Shown in pieces: positions 1 through 8,084 of a DNA stretch of 53,057 bases. Below the pieces are notes generated by a model. The model searched no databases, had not been told where the DNA came from, and saw only the letters and a list, made by a program, of their open reading frames with translations. This DNA is from Gammaproteobacteria bacterium. Lineage in GTDB: Bacteria > Pseudomonadota > Gammaproteobacteria > Pseudomonadales > Pseudohongiellaceae. The stretch is taken from assembly GCA_018661465.1 (NCBI GenBank), contig JABJIC010000005.1, forward strand, positions 1 through 53,057. Reading direction: 5' to 3'. Position 1 is the stretch's first letter, and the number at the start of each line of letters is the position of its first letter. Position numbers and translations under genes: made by a program.

Positions 1-210
1 CAAGGTTAGAACAGAAGTCTATTCCAGCATATTGAGAAATCCCAAGGTTAGAACAGAAGTCTATTCCAGCATATTGAGAAATCCCAAGGTTAGAACAGAA
101 GTCTATTCCAGCATATTGAGAAATCCCAAGGTTAGAACAGATATTTATTCCAATATCTTGAGGAGCCCCAAGCGAAGAAAAGAAGTTTACTCCAGTAGTC
201 AGGGGAATCC
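1..210. repeat. 42-bp tandem repeat array (minisatellite-like)
   Basis: The first 126 bases are three essentially identical 42-bp units (1-42, 43-84, 85-126). A fourth (127-168) and a fifth (169-210) unit decay progressively. Since 42 is a multiple of three, each frame stays open through the array. On the + strand, the frame from base 2 to a stop at 287-289 encodes a 14-residue repeat (RNPKVRTEVYSSIL) followed by an unrelated tail. The array starts at the window edge, so its full copy number is unknown. It could be the 3' end of a repeat-bearing gene or a non-coding minisatellite. No family was recognised. Confidence 0.9.
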
Positions 211-289
211 CAAGGGCTTTTCTCTATCTGAAATCAGGCTAATAGAACTGAAATGCAGCTATGTGGAGATTGCGGGATCAAGCAGCTAG

Positions 290-510
290 ATACGCGACGA
301 ATGTAACAAAAGTTTACTTCGGAATCGAACAATTGTTCTATATCAATTTTTTGAGGAATAGCCGGTAGTTCGTCGAGGTTTCGTCGCAAATAAGGGGTAT
401 ACCGATAACAAAATGATTAGACTCAGCCTTGATATTAGATTGTTCTGGCATCTGTACCTATTTAAGCGCATTGCCAGCGCGAATTCCGCATAACACTTGA
501 GGAGAAAGAC
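290..510 (+). promoter_or_regulatory. Leader/promoter region of the first cytochrome cassette
   Basis: This AT-rich gap precedes the cytochrome/copper gene. A good Shine-Dalgarno (gaggagaaag) lies just before the ATG at 511. The same gaggaaag-type sequence precedes the paralogous gene starting at 26126 on the other strand. I could not assign a confident -35/-10 pair. Confidence 0.35.
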
Positions 511-1920
511 ATGCGTATTCCATCAATTTTGAACAAAGGCCTGTTATTGGCTTTTTTTGGGATGATTCTACCGCCAGCAACTTTGGCTCAGGAAATCACC
601 TTCCATAAGGATATCGAGCCAATTCTGCAGCGCAGCTGCCAAAATTGTCACCGTCCTGGCGGTGTAGCTCCTATGCCCTTGGTCGAATATGACCAGGTTG
701 CTCCTTATGCAGGGCTTATCGAGTACAAAACAAGTTTACGTGACCGGGCTGGCGCCATGCCTCCTTGGTATGCTGAGAAAGATGTAGGTATTCAACACTA
801 CAAGAGTGACCCATCTCTTAGCGAAGCTGAAATTGCTGCTATTTCTACGTGGGCCCGAAGTGGTACACCAAAGGGCGACGTAGCCGATGCTCCTGAATCA
901 CTGGTTTTCGATGACAGCATCAAATGGAGTCTGGGCGAACCTGACCTGATTGTGAACCTTGAAGATTTCTTCATGGAAGGTGGTCGACCGGACTGGTGGG
1001 GTGAGCTTCCTAGCATTCCAACTGGTCTTACAGAAGATCGCTATGTGAAGTCTGTAGAAATCTCTGAAGTGAACGATGTGGGTACTGGCGCCGATACATC
1101 GGACACTGTGGGTGGTCTGTTTATCTTCCACCACATGATCTGGCGTACTGAAGTATTGGACGAAGAAGGCAGAGTGGTTCCAGGTGAGGCTGTCAGTTGG
1201 CCAGTACACGAAGTGGGCCGTAATGGCGATATCTTCGATCCGGACGCAGGCCCCTTGTTAAAAGCCAATTCGGCCTTCTTTACCGATTCGGTGCATATGC
1301 ACTCCAACGGACGTGATACCACCGGCCATTTACAAATAGGTTTTACTTTCCATCCGGTAGGCTATGAGCCGAAGTACAAGACTGGAATCAGCATCATGGG
1401 TAATGGCGTTGATATCAGTGTGGAAGGCGATGCTAAGGATCAGGAATTACATGCTTATCAAGTACTGACTGAAAACACCAAGGTCATTACTTTTGAACCA
1501 CATCTGCATGCTCCAGGTGAGCGTATGTGTCTTGAAGCGATCTGGGGATACTCAGTTGAAACACTATCTTGTGTGGGCTATGACCATAACTGGGTGAGAG
1601 GCTATCCTTTCGATGATAACTACACTCCGTTATTGCCTAAGGGCACTATCCTTCACATTACTGGCTATTTCGACAACACAACTGCCAATGCTAACGTGCC
1701 AGATGCGCGCAACTGGCAGGGTTCCGGAAATCGATCAGTAACGAATATGTTCATCGACCTTGGAAGCAGGGTAAACATGACTGATGAGCAGTTTGTAGAA
1801 GAGATGGAGAAGCGTCGCACGGTATTGAATCTTGGTCCTAACGACCATGTGATTGGTTGTCCTCTGTGCTTGGCGCCTTTGGTATGGCCGATTGCAGATT
1901 CTTCAGGCGGTAGTGAGTAA
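511..1920 (+). CDS. Exported c-type cytochrome with PHM-like copper monooxygenase domain (copy 1)
   Basis: A 469-aa periplasmic protein with a Sec signal peptide (residues 1-26, cleavage near ATLAQ). A single c-heme domain follows, with CQNCH at 43-47 and a likely axial Met in GAMPPWY (Met83). The central and C-terminal part carries a histidine pattern like the peptidylglycine/dopamine monooxygenase copper sites: HHM at 207-209, HMH at 262-264, HLH at 331-333, and Met339 shortly after. A CPLC pair (450-453) sits near the C terminus. Family knowledge suggests a heme-to-copper electron path for a copper-dependent oxidation, but the substrate is unknown. It forms an operon with the next gene and is paralogous to 24681-26126. 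The cytochrome call is firm; the monooxygenase assignment rests on motif spacing only. Confidence 0.85.
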   Translation: MRIPSILNKGLLLAFFGMILPPATLAQEITFHKDIEPILQRSCQNCHRPGGVAPMPLVEYDQVAPYAGLIEYKTSLRDRAGAMPPWYAEKDVGIQHYKSDPSLSEAEIAAISTWARSGTPKGDVADAPESLVFDDSIKWSLGEPDLIVNLEDFFMEGGRPDWWGELPSIPTGLTEDRYVKSVEISEVNDVGTGADTSDTVGGLFIFHHMIWRTEVLDEEGRVVPGEAVSWPVHEVGRNGDIFDPDAGPLLKANSAFFTDSVHMHSNGRDTTGHLQIGFTFHPVGYEPKYKTGISIMGNGVDISVEGDAKDQELHAYQVLTENTKVITFEPHLHAPGERMCLEAIWGYSVETLSCVGYDHNWVRGYPFDDNYTPLLPKGTILHITGYFDNTTANANVPDARNWQGSGNRSVTNMFIDLGSRVNMTDEQFVEEMEKRRTVLNLGPNDHVIGCPLCLAPLVWPIADSSGGSE

Positions 1921-1993
1921 AGAGCTTGATGTGCTGGCGTTGAAGGAGGCGAAGCAGTCTCTGACAAGCTAGAGCATGATCTTATTTAAAGAA

Positions 1994-2023
1994 CGGCGAG
2001 GCTCCGAAATGAGCCTCCCCATT
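1994..2023 (+). other. Hairpin between the two cassette-1 genes
   Basis: A perfect 7-bp stem (gaggctc 1998-2004 / gagcctc 2011-2017) encloses a 6-base loop. No T-tract follows, so it is not a classical terminator. It may stabilise the upstream message or lower downstream expression. The duplicate cassette at 24.7 kb has only 2 bases between the same genes and lacks this element. Confidence 0.4.
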
Positions 2024-2079
2024 TGCCGACAAAGAAACAATTACTGACGGAGATCTACCCGAAAAGGTAGAAACTAAAT

Positions 2080-3114
2080 ATGAAATTCCTAGATATGAAA
2101 CTACAGTCTAATGACTTGCTAAAGTCCGCCCTCGTGCTGCTCGCTAGCAGCATGGCGCTGTTGCCCGTTGCGGCGGCCGCAGAGCAGGATTATGAATACA
2201 CCAAGCATAGCTATCGCAGTGGCCAACACACCGAAGTTGCTTATGAAGGTTGGCGAACAAATGACGATGGCACTTTGAGAATGACGTTTGGCTATTTCAA
2301 CCACAACTGGGAAGAAGAGCTGGATATTCCGGTGGGTGAAAATAACCGCTTCACAACCGGTGATGCAGATCGTGGTCAGCCTACTCACTTTCTGCCGCGG
2401 CGTAATCGATTTACTTTTGATGTAGATCTGCCTGCAGGTTTCGGTGGAGACGATGAGCTGGTATGGGAAGTAACTTCCCCAAACGGTGTAACCCGAGCAG
2501 CCTATGGCACCCTTAGGGAAGACTACAAGATAGAAAATATAACCATTATGTCTGAAACAGGGGCTCTTGGAGCTGGATCGTCCGATCCGGAGACCAGAGC
2601 TAATATTCCACCAGTTTCGGAATTAATCGGAGACGAGATTAGAACAGTCAATGTAGGTCAGTCATTGACTTTCAGTACTCGGGTTAGTGATGATGGCGTT
2701 CCACAGCCCTTCGATCCCATGCGGCGCGTTAGGTTGCTAGGGGGCGCAGCTGCAGCATTCGCATCTGAAGAAATGATTCGCGACAGGATGATGATGATGC
2801 CGCCTCCGAAGCCGACTGTGGCTAAGAACAATGGCCTGTATCTGTCTTGGAATGTTTACCGAGCTCCAGAAGGCATAGCAGACGCTCAAACAGTTGTTCA
2901 TTTCGATCCGCCTCAAATTAAGCCTTGGGAGGACACGCGTCCAACGGCTAATTCGCCATGGAGCTGGTTATGGGTACCGCCAGAAATGCCTGAGGACGGA
3001 GTTGTTGAAGTGAGTGTCAGCTTTGATGAGCCCGGTACTTATTTGCTCTGGGGGCGCGCAGATGATGGCGGCCTTTATACGGATCAATACCTGACTGTTA
3101 ATGTTACTCCGTAA
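2080..3114 (+). CDS. Exported protein of unknown function, cassette partner (copy 1)
   Basis: A 344-aa protein with an N-terminal signal peptide (about residues 14-34, ending AAAAEQ). I do not recognise a named family. Conserved blocks shared with its paralog (23695-24678) include YEGWR, MTFGYFN, NWEEE, ADRGQPTHFLPRRNRFTF, and a C-terminal LWGRADDGGLY. The C-terminal ~90 residues look like a beta-sandwich (VSVSFDEPGTYLLWGRADDGG). It always follows the cytochrome/copper gene in this window, which suggests an accessory or partner role in the periplasm or at the outer membrane. A second in-frame ATG lies at 2098; the upstream one is kept because the signal peptide fits either. Confidence 0.8.
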   Translation: MKFLDMKLQSNDLLKSALVLLASSMALLPVAAAAEQDYEYTKHSYRSGQHTEVAYEGWRTNDDGTLRMTFGYFNHNWEEELDIPVGENNRFTTGDADRGQPTHFLPRRNRFTFDVDLPAGFGGDDELVWEVTSPNGVTRAAYGTLREDYKIENITIMSETGALGAGSSDPETRANIPPVSELIGDEIRTVNVGQSLTFSTRVSDDGVPQPFDPMRRVRLLGGAAAAFASEEMIRDRMMMMPPPKPTVAKNNGLYLSWNVYRAPEGIADAQTVVHFDPPQIKPWEDTRPTANSPWSWLWVPPEMPEDGVVEVSVSFDEPGTYLLWGRADDGGLYTDQYLTVNVTP

Positions 3115-3179
3115 TATTTTTAGCAAGGACTTTGATTAAGAGCATGCAGTTTGGATTTTAAGTTGTAGATGTAATCCAG

Positions 3180-3215
3180 AACCAGAGGAAGAAAAACCTT
3201 CCTTTGGTTTTTTTA
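3180..3215 (+). terminator. Rho-independent terminator of cassette 1
   Basis: A 12-bp stem (aaccagaggaag 3180-3191 / cttcctttggtt 3198-3209, one G-T wobble) with a 6-base loop, followed by a T run. It ends the 511-3114 operon and separates it from the CopC-like gene. Confidence 0.85.
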
Positions 3216-3254
3216 CGAATATAGAGTAGAGAAGAGAAGAGTCAGGAGATTAAT

Positions 3255-3773
3255 GTGAGCGAAGTATACAAAGCAAACACTGTAGATTTGGCAAGCCAAT
3301 ATCGGAATATTTTTCCGCGATTATTGTTGTCTTTCAGTTTGCTGTTTTCTCTTTTCGGAAGTTCAATAGCGCTGGCTCAGCATGACATGCACGGCATGTC
3401 TAACGGCGGAGGCTTGCTAGCTTCCACTATGCCAGTTGACGATGAGGTTCTTGCCAAGGCTCCTCAATCGCTTATGTTAAATTTTGAAGATGATGTTCGG
3501 CTTGTGAAGCTGGCTCTAAAGGAAACCGAGCAGGGCGAGATACTTATTGATTTTCGCTTTGATCCAGCTGCAGGCAAGCATTTTATGCACTCACTTCCGC
3601 AGCTAGCCGCAGCCGAATATTACAAGGTGGAATGGGCGGCCCTCGATAGCAATGGTGAACTCGTTAAGGGTAGTTTCTATTTTTCATTTGGAGAGGGTGC
3701 CCAGCCGCCATCTACCTATATTGAAGAAATGGATCACCAGATGATTATGTCGCCAGATTATAGATTGCTTTAG
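3255..3773 (+). CDS. CopC-like copper-binding periplasmic protein
   Basis: A 172-aa protein starting with GTG behind an aggagat Shine-Dalgarno. A signal sequence ends near SIALAQ. The mature N terminus is His/Met-rich (HDMHGM), and the C terminus also has Met/His (MDHQMIM). The core matches the CopC fold pattern: STMPVDDEVLAKAPQSLMLNF at the N-terminal strand, then VEWAALDSNGELVKGSFYFSFG. CopC proteins bind copper in the periplasm. Its place next to a PHM-like copper gene suggests copper delivery to that enzyme, but a terminator separates the two units, so this is inference. Confidence 0.75.
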   Translation: MSEVYKANTVDLASQYRNIFPRLLLSFSLLFSLFGSSIALAQHDMHGMSNGGGLLASTMPVDDEVLAKAPQSLMLNFEDDVRLVKLALKETEQGEILIDFRFDPAAGKHFMHSLPQLAAAEYYKVEWAALDSNGELVKGSFYFSFGEGAQPPSTYIEEMDHQMIMSPDYRLL

Positions 3774-3837
3774 CGATTCCAGCTTTTCAATTCAGCTTCT
3801 ATTACTTATATGAGTCACGCGCACTACGCGCGTACGC

Positions 3838-4752
3838 TTAGTTATGAAGCGCCAGCCAGGCCTTCATCATGTTTGTTACCATCTCAGGCTTGTCATGGTG
3901 TGGCCAGTGTCCAGCACCCGGGACTGTAACCAAAGTCCAATCCTGATCAAGTTCTTCCCAGGTATTATTAAGCGACTGAGGAAGCAATGCTGTGTCATTC
4001 AAGCCATGGAATTGTAGGACAGGTGCCTGAATGCGATCGACCTCGAGGAACACGCCTGAGGTGTAGGGTTCTCTCGGGAAGTTGGCGCGGTAGTAATTCA
4101 TCATCGCGTCGGTACTGGAGTTTTCGAAGGCTGTTAAATACTTCTCATGTAATACTGCATTCCCCTGACTCAATGATGTGGCGAGGCGTTCCGCACTTAT
4201 AGCCAGGTGAGAGTCTTCATTCTGAAAATTTCTTGCATATTGGGAATTGCGATGTTGATCTCCAAATTTCGCCAGCTCCCGCGCTAAATTTTTCACATGT
4301 GGCAAGTTTAGAATTACAAGATGGCTGGTTAACTCTGGGCGTGCTGCCGCAAAACTCCAGGCGATTCCTCCACCCCAGTCGTGACCGACAATTACAGCTT
4401 CGTCTCTTCCTTCATTTTCAATCACTGCTGCGACATCGGCGATGAGCAAATTCATGTCGTAATTCTCTACGCCACTCGGTTGATCACTCTTGTTATAACC
4501 CCGGGTATCGAGAGCGACTACAGTATGAGTCTCTGCCAGTCCTTCCATCTGATGGCGCCAAGAATACCAGTAGTCTGGAAAGCCGTGGATGAATACCGCT
4601 AACGGACCTGAGCCGGCCTTGGCATAGTGAATTGATACTCCATCACTGTCAGCAAATTTGTGTTCGACTGTATCAGCGAACTCTGCAGCAAGTAGCGAAT
4701 TGGAGATTGCAGCGGATATGAAAAACGAAATAAATGTGAGAAATTTACGCAT
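3838..4752 (-). CDS. Exported alpha/beta hydrolase, epoxide-hydrolase-like
   Basis: About 304 aa. I place the start at the ATG at 4752, because it has a properly spaced ggaag; the ATG at 4761 is the alternative. A signal peptide (TFISFFISAAISNSLLAA) makes it periplasmic, which is unusual for this family. It has the oxyanion-hole motif HGFPDYWYSWRHQ, a nucleophile elbow GHDWGGG with Asp as nucleophile, and the catalytic His in GAGHWPHHDKPE. The Asp nucleophile places it with epoxide hydrolases or haloacid/haloalkane dehalogenases rather than esterases. The substrate is unknown. It faces the CopC-like gene convergently. Confidence 0.8.
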   Translation of the reverse strand: MRKFLTFISFFISAAISNSLLAAEFADTVEHKFADSDGVSIHYAKAGSGPLAVFIHGFPDYWYSWRHQMEGLAETHTVVALDTRGYNKSDQPSGVENYDMNLLIADVAAVIENEGRDEAVIVGHDWGGGIAWSFAAARPELTSHLVILNLPHVKNLARELAKFGDQHRNSQYARNFQNEDSHLAISAERLATSLSQGNAVLHEKYLTAFENSSTDAMMNYYRANFPREPYTSGVFLEVDRIQAPVLQFHGLNDTALLPQSLNNTWEELDQDWTLVTVPGAGHWPHHDKPEMVTNMMKAWLALHN

Positions 4753-4847
4753 AGTGAACATCTTCCAAATTATGAGAAATACTCGAACTCTTTTGTTAGC
4801 CTATCACAATTAAGTCGAAATCCTAGATAGGCTCTCGCGGAGAGATT

Positions 4848-5285
4848 ATGACAAGAGCAAAAATAAAAAATCGAATTTATGTGTCCGCGGTATTAGTGGC
4901 TATAGGGGTGTTTTTGCCTTTAACTTCGCTGCCGGTTTATGGTGATGTGACCTATAACGGGGTGGCAGAATTTGAGTCTTATGTTGTTGTGGCATTAGCG
5001 ATATTGGGCCCTTTGTTGATTGTGCTGAATCGCGCCAAGCTGATTCTGGTTTCTTCAGGAGGCATTTGGTTAACCTTATTGTTTCCTTCTATTCAGGAAT
5101 TCCTGGCTCCTGAGGGCAGTAGTTTTTTGGGAGATCTTGCTAATTCAGCAGCATCAGTTATGCAAGATTTTGCAGCGGATTTGTTTCTCAATATTGCCGA
5201 ATTTAGCTGGGGAGGCTTCGTTTTTCTGCTGGGCCTTCTGGTCTATACGATGATGACGGTTCTGCTCTTTCTAAAGGGCAGGTAA
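4848..5285 (+). CDS. Small integral membrane protein, unknown function
   Basis: A 145-aa protein with about four hydrophobic segments (residues roughly 11-30, 44-60, 66-85, 119-142). An Asp/Ser-containing loop separates segments three and four. No family was recognised. It lies alone between a divergent hydrolase and the propeller gene. Start ATG at 4848 follows gcggagagatt, a plausible ribosome binding site. Confidence 0.6.
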   Translation: MTRAKIKNRIYVSAVLVAIGVFLPLTSLPVYGDVTYNGVAEFESYVVVALAILGPLLIVLNRAKLILVSSGGIWLTLLFPSIQEFLAPEGSSFLGDLANSAASVMQDFAADLFLNIAEFSWGGFVFLLGLLVYTMMTVLLFLKGR

Positions 5286-5466
5286 ATACTGCCAAATTCA
5301 ACTTTAAGGAGAAGCTACTGCCTGGATAGCATGGGCTGAGCCCAAGATAGAGTCGGGCGAGAATGCTTAATTTCCGGTACTAATGGTGTATATTACTAGG
5401 TTCTGCAATGAGTTCACGTAGAGGACTACAGTGCTCATATCTATATACGCGAGGGGGAGATTACCC

Positions 5467-7191
5467 GTGAAAAAGACAATTCTACTAATTAGCATCATTT
5501 TCAGTGCCTTACTGACTATGGTAGCCAACGCAAACACCCTAACTGGTGTCATTACAGATGCCGAAGGCAATCCGATGAATGGCGTAATGGTCCGGGTAAC
5601 TGATGCCCAGTCCATCGTTTCCGAGGTTGTTTATTCCAATCCGCAGGGCGAATATAAGTTAGCCACTATTCTGGAAGGCGATCTTAGTATTCGCACGCGC
5701 CTTCCTTATTTCAAGGATCAAATGGCCAGTGTTTCCTTAACTGGTACAGCCAATCTTGATCTGGTAATGGAGCCGATGACCGATTTGGCGGAAATTTCCG
5801 ATAGCTTGCCAGCGGCTTATCACTTTGGAAGCTTGCCTTTTGAAGAAGGTGACGATGCCAATTTCAATCGCCACCAATTCCAGCGTGACTGCCTGTCCTG
5901 TCATCAGCTAGGAAATACCTATAGTCGCAATCCTGGGAATGCAGAATATTGGCTAGGTACTGTGATTCGTATGCATCGCATGTACGGAAGCTTCGATGAG
6001 GAGTTACGAGACGAGCGAACTAAGTTATTGGCTGAAGGTTTTACCACTGACCCGCTCATGTTGCGACCTGAGTTTCCAATTGACCCGGCGCTTCAAACTG
6101 CAAAAATCTACGAATATGCCATTACCCCGGCATATGTTCCCCATGATTCCATCATCCATCCGGATACCGGCACAATTTACACGGTGGATCAGGTGTTTGA
6201 TCACATGGTAGTTACTGATCCCGAAACCGGTGACTCTAAATATGTTCAGCAACGAGACAGTCTGGCGATGAAGTTTCACCTTGGCTCTCCTATTCTGAGC
6301 AATGATGACCTCGGTGAGTTCGATCCAGATCTTTCCAAAGGACCTCATTCGATGTCTTTGGGTAATGACGGTAAGTACTACGTCACCAATACCGGCGACA
6401 CGAGCATCGGTGTGTTCAATCCAAACACGGATCAGTGGGAGCCTTCTTTCGCGATCCCTGCTGATTCAGGTGCGAGATATCCCCATACAATTCGAACCAA
6501 TTCAAGGGGTGAACTGTGGATTACATTCGCCGGTTCTGAACATGTTGGTCGACTCAATCCCGTAAACGGTGAGTTCACTATCATTGATCTGCCAGGTGGA
6601 AGAGTAGGAAACGGAATCTTAAGCGAAGCTACTCAGCCTTACGGTGTGGACATTAATCCAATCGATGATGCTATGTGGTACAGCCGTTTGTTCGCTGACA
6701 AAGTAGGGCGTATTGATCCAGATACCCTCGAAATTACAGAATATGATTCTGTAGTACGTGGCCCGCGCCGCATGCGTTTTGACAAGGAAGGCACACTTTG
6801 GGTTACAGGTTATTCTGAAGGCGAATTGGCTAAAGTGAATATTGAAAATGGCTTCGATGTTACTGTTTACGATATGCCTTCGTTCGCAGAAGATATTCGT
6901 GTAGCGCCTTATGCCTTGGGTGTGCATCCAGACTCTCAGGACATCTGGATCAATGAAAACATGACGGATCGCGTCTATCGTTTTCTCCCTGATGAAGAGC
7001 GCTTTATTGTTTATCCCATGCCGCTAACAGGCACCTATACAAGGGATATGACATTTAGTGCATCAGGTCAGGTTTGTGCATCGAATAACCCGTTACCTCC
7101 TGCCGCATTGGAAGGTGGTGTCTTGGAAATATTCTGTATTGATCCAAATTATGATCCGAATTCTGAGGCCGACGGACTTGCTATTAACTAG
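5467..7191 (+). CDS. Exported heme-bearing Vgb-like beta-propeller with N-terminal CarboxypepD_reg-like domain
   Basis: About 574 aa from the GTG at 5467, preceded by gagggggaga; the frame is open from 5431 but that start lacks a good site. After the signal peptide (ends VANAN) comes a carboxypeptidase-regulatory-like beta-sandwich (LTGVITDAEGNPMNGVMVRV). A c-heme site CLSCH lies at residues 142-146. The C-terminal two thirds are repeats like virginiamycin B lyase/SMP-30 propellers (PHSMSLGNDGKYYVTN, PHTIRTNSRGELWITF, PYGVDINPIDDAMWYS, PYALGVHPDSQDIWIN). It is probably a periplasmic redox protein or sensor. True antibiotic lyase activity is not implied, and the function is unknown. Confidence 0.75.
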   Translation: MKKTILLISIIFSALLTMVANANTLTGVITDAEGNPMNGVMVRVTDAQSIVSEVVYSNPQGEYKLATILEGDLSIRTRLPYFKDQMASVSLTGTANLDLVMEPMTDLAEISDSLPAAYHFGSLPFEEGDDANFNRHQFQRDCLSCHQLGNTYSRNPGNAEYWLGTVIRMHRMYGSFDEELRDERTKLLAEGFTTDPLMLRPEFPIDPALQTAKIYEYAITPAYVPHDSIIHPDTGTIYTVDQVFDHMVVTDPETGDSKYVQQRDSLAMKFHLGSPILSNDDLGEFDPDLSKGPHSMSLGNDGKYYVTNTGDTSIGVFNPNTDQWEPSFAIPADSGARYPHTIRTNSRGELWITFAGSEHVGRLNPVNGEFTIIDLPGGRVGNGILSEATQPYGVDINPIDDAMWYSRLFADKVGRIDPDTLEITEYDSVVRGPRRMRFDKEGTLWVTGYSEGELAKVNIENGFDVTVYDMPSFAEDIRVAPYALGVHPDSQDIWINENMTDRVYRFLPDEERFIVYPMPLTGTYTRDMTFSASGQVCASNNPLPPAALEGGVLEIFCIDPNYDPNSEADGLAIN

Positions 7192-7206
7192 AAGTGGTTT
7201 CTGAAT

Positions 7207-7235
7207 AAAAAAGGGCGCCTCGGGCGCCCTTTTTT
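7207..7235. terminator. Bidirectional Rho-independent terminator
   Basis: A GC-rich 7-bp stem (gggcgcc 7213-7219 / ggcgccc 7223-7229) with loop tcg, flanked by an A run on one side and a T run on the other. It serves both converging genes (propeller gene on +, DHC-like gene on -). Confidence 0.9.
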
Positions 7236-7263
7236 GTGAATGGAAAGTCAAAGTCGAGCTGTG

Positions 7264-7821
7264 TTATTTATAATCGCTTAAGCGGCCATCACCGTAACCA
7301 ATTTGTAGCAATGATTTATCAAAAATATGACTGGCAGCAGCGCGATGGCAAGTCTCACAATCCTTCAGGGCTCTTCTGCTGAGGTCTTCCAATAGCATTA
7401 GTTCGGCTGCGTTGTTATGGAGTTGCTTGAACACAGGAAGATCTGTAATTCGCAGAGAAGGAGATGAGGGAGAGGGAAGATCATTGGCAAGCTGACCCAT
7501 CACGGTCTGCTGACCTTCTTTCAGAGCATATTTTTCAAAATAGCCAAGTATGTGCTTCGAGTTCTGTTCGCTTAACTCGATGTGCTCGCCAAAATGTTCG
7601 TCCAGACCGCCCATGAGGGTTTGCCAGCTTTCCATGGGCAGAAGACCGGGGGAATAGGGTAGGTGACAGGACCCACAACTATTGATGTGTACCGTATCCC
7701 GAGCGTTGACCATCGAATAGTCTGCTTGTGCGATTACCGCAATTGAGAACCCAACAGACGCAAAGGTGAGCCCGATACAGGTGGTAAGCTTTAATCGAAT
7801 GTTGGTGTTAGATGAAATCAT
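7264..7821 (-). CDS. Diheme cytochrome c (DHC family), divergent copy
   Basis: A 185-aa exported protein with an N-terminal signal/anchor segment (residues about 10-31). It has two heme-c motifs, CGSCH near the N terminus and CETCH near the C terminus, the arrangement of DHC diheme cytochromes. It shares the pattern LP..SW..LM.GL..HFG and LRITDLP.F with the DHC gene at 9126-9665, so the two are paralogs. It is transcribed away from the b561-SHP-DHC operon across a repeat-bearing intergenic region. A role as electron donor or acceptor to SHP is inferred from the family. Confidence 0.85.
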   Translation of the reverse strand: MISSNTNIRLKLTTCIGLTFASVGFSIAVIAQADYSMVNARDTVHINSCGSCHLPYSPGLLPMESWQTLMGGLDEHFGEHIELSEQNSKHILGYFEKYALKEGQQTVMGQLANDLPSPSSPSLRITDLPVFKQLHNNAAELMLLEDLSRRALKDCETCHRAAASHIFDKSLLQIGYGDGRLSDYK

Positions 7822-7844
7822 TTCTTAGTCTAGGTTTTTTATAG

Positions 7845-7876
7845 CCGATATAGGTTACACCCGATATAGACTACAC
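7845..7876. repeat. 16-bp direct repeat x2 in divergent intergenic region
   Basis: Two adjacent 16-base units, 7845-7860 and 7861-7876, share ccgatatag..tacac with two mismatches. They sit just upstream of the minus-strand DHC gene. They could be regulator half-sites or a replication-slippage product. Confidence 0.6.
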
Positions 7877-7948
7877 CCAGAGCAAAAATGAAGCCAGATA
7901 TGAAGCGATCGAATTCGATCTTAGATTCGCCACTACATTGGAATTAGC

Positions 7949-7984
7949 ATTGGTTTTAACTTTGGTTTTAACATTGGTTTTAAC
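7949..7984. repeat. 12-bp tandem repeat x3 (iteron-like) upstream of b561-SHP-DHC operon
   Basis: Three consecutive 12-base units (attggttttaac, tttggttttaac, attggttttaac) at 7949-7960, 7961-7972 and 7973-7984. One substitution separates the middle unit. They lie about 100 bases upstream of the cytochrome b561 gene. The spacing close to one helical turn would suit cooperative binding of a regulator on one DNA face. Function is inferred. Confidence 0.7.
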
Positions 7985-8084
7985 AACAGCAACTGTTCTA
8001 TTGAATAGAGGCGAAGATCAATGGTAATTTCAGGTTTTACTAACGGAGTTCACGCTCATCCATTCCCGAGAGACTGACACAATA

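Noticed and set aside
32..289. 85-codon frame through the left-edge repeat as a firm gene
   Set aside because: The frame continues past the window start, and a 42-bp repeat keeps any frame open, so coding is not shown.
3815..3831. GC-rich hairpin acgcgc/gcgcgt between convergent genes
   Set aside because: No T-tract on either side, so a terminator call is not supported.
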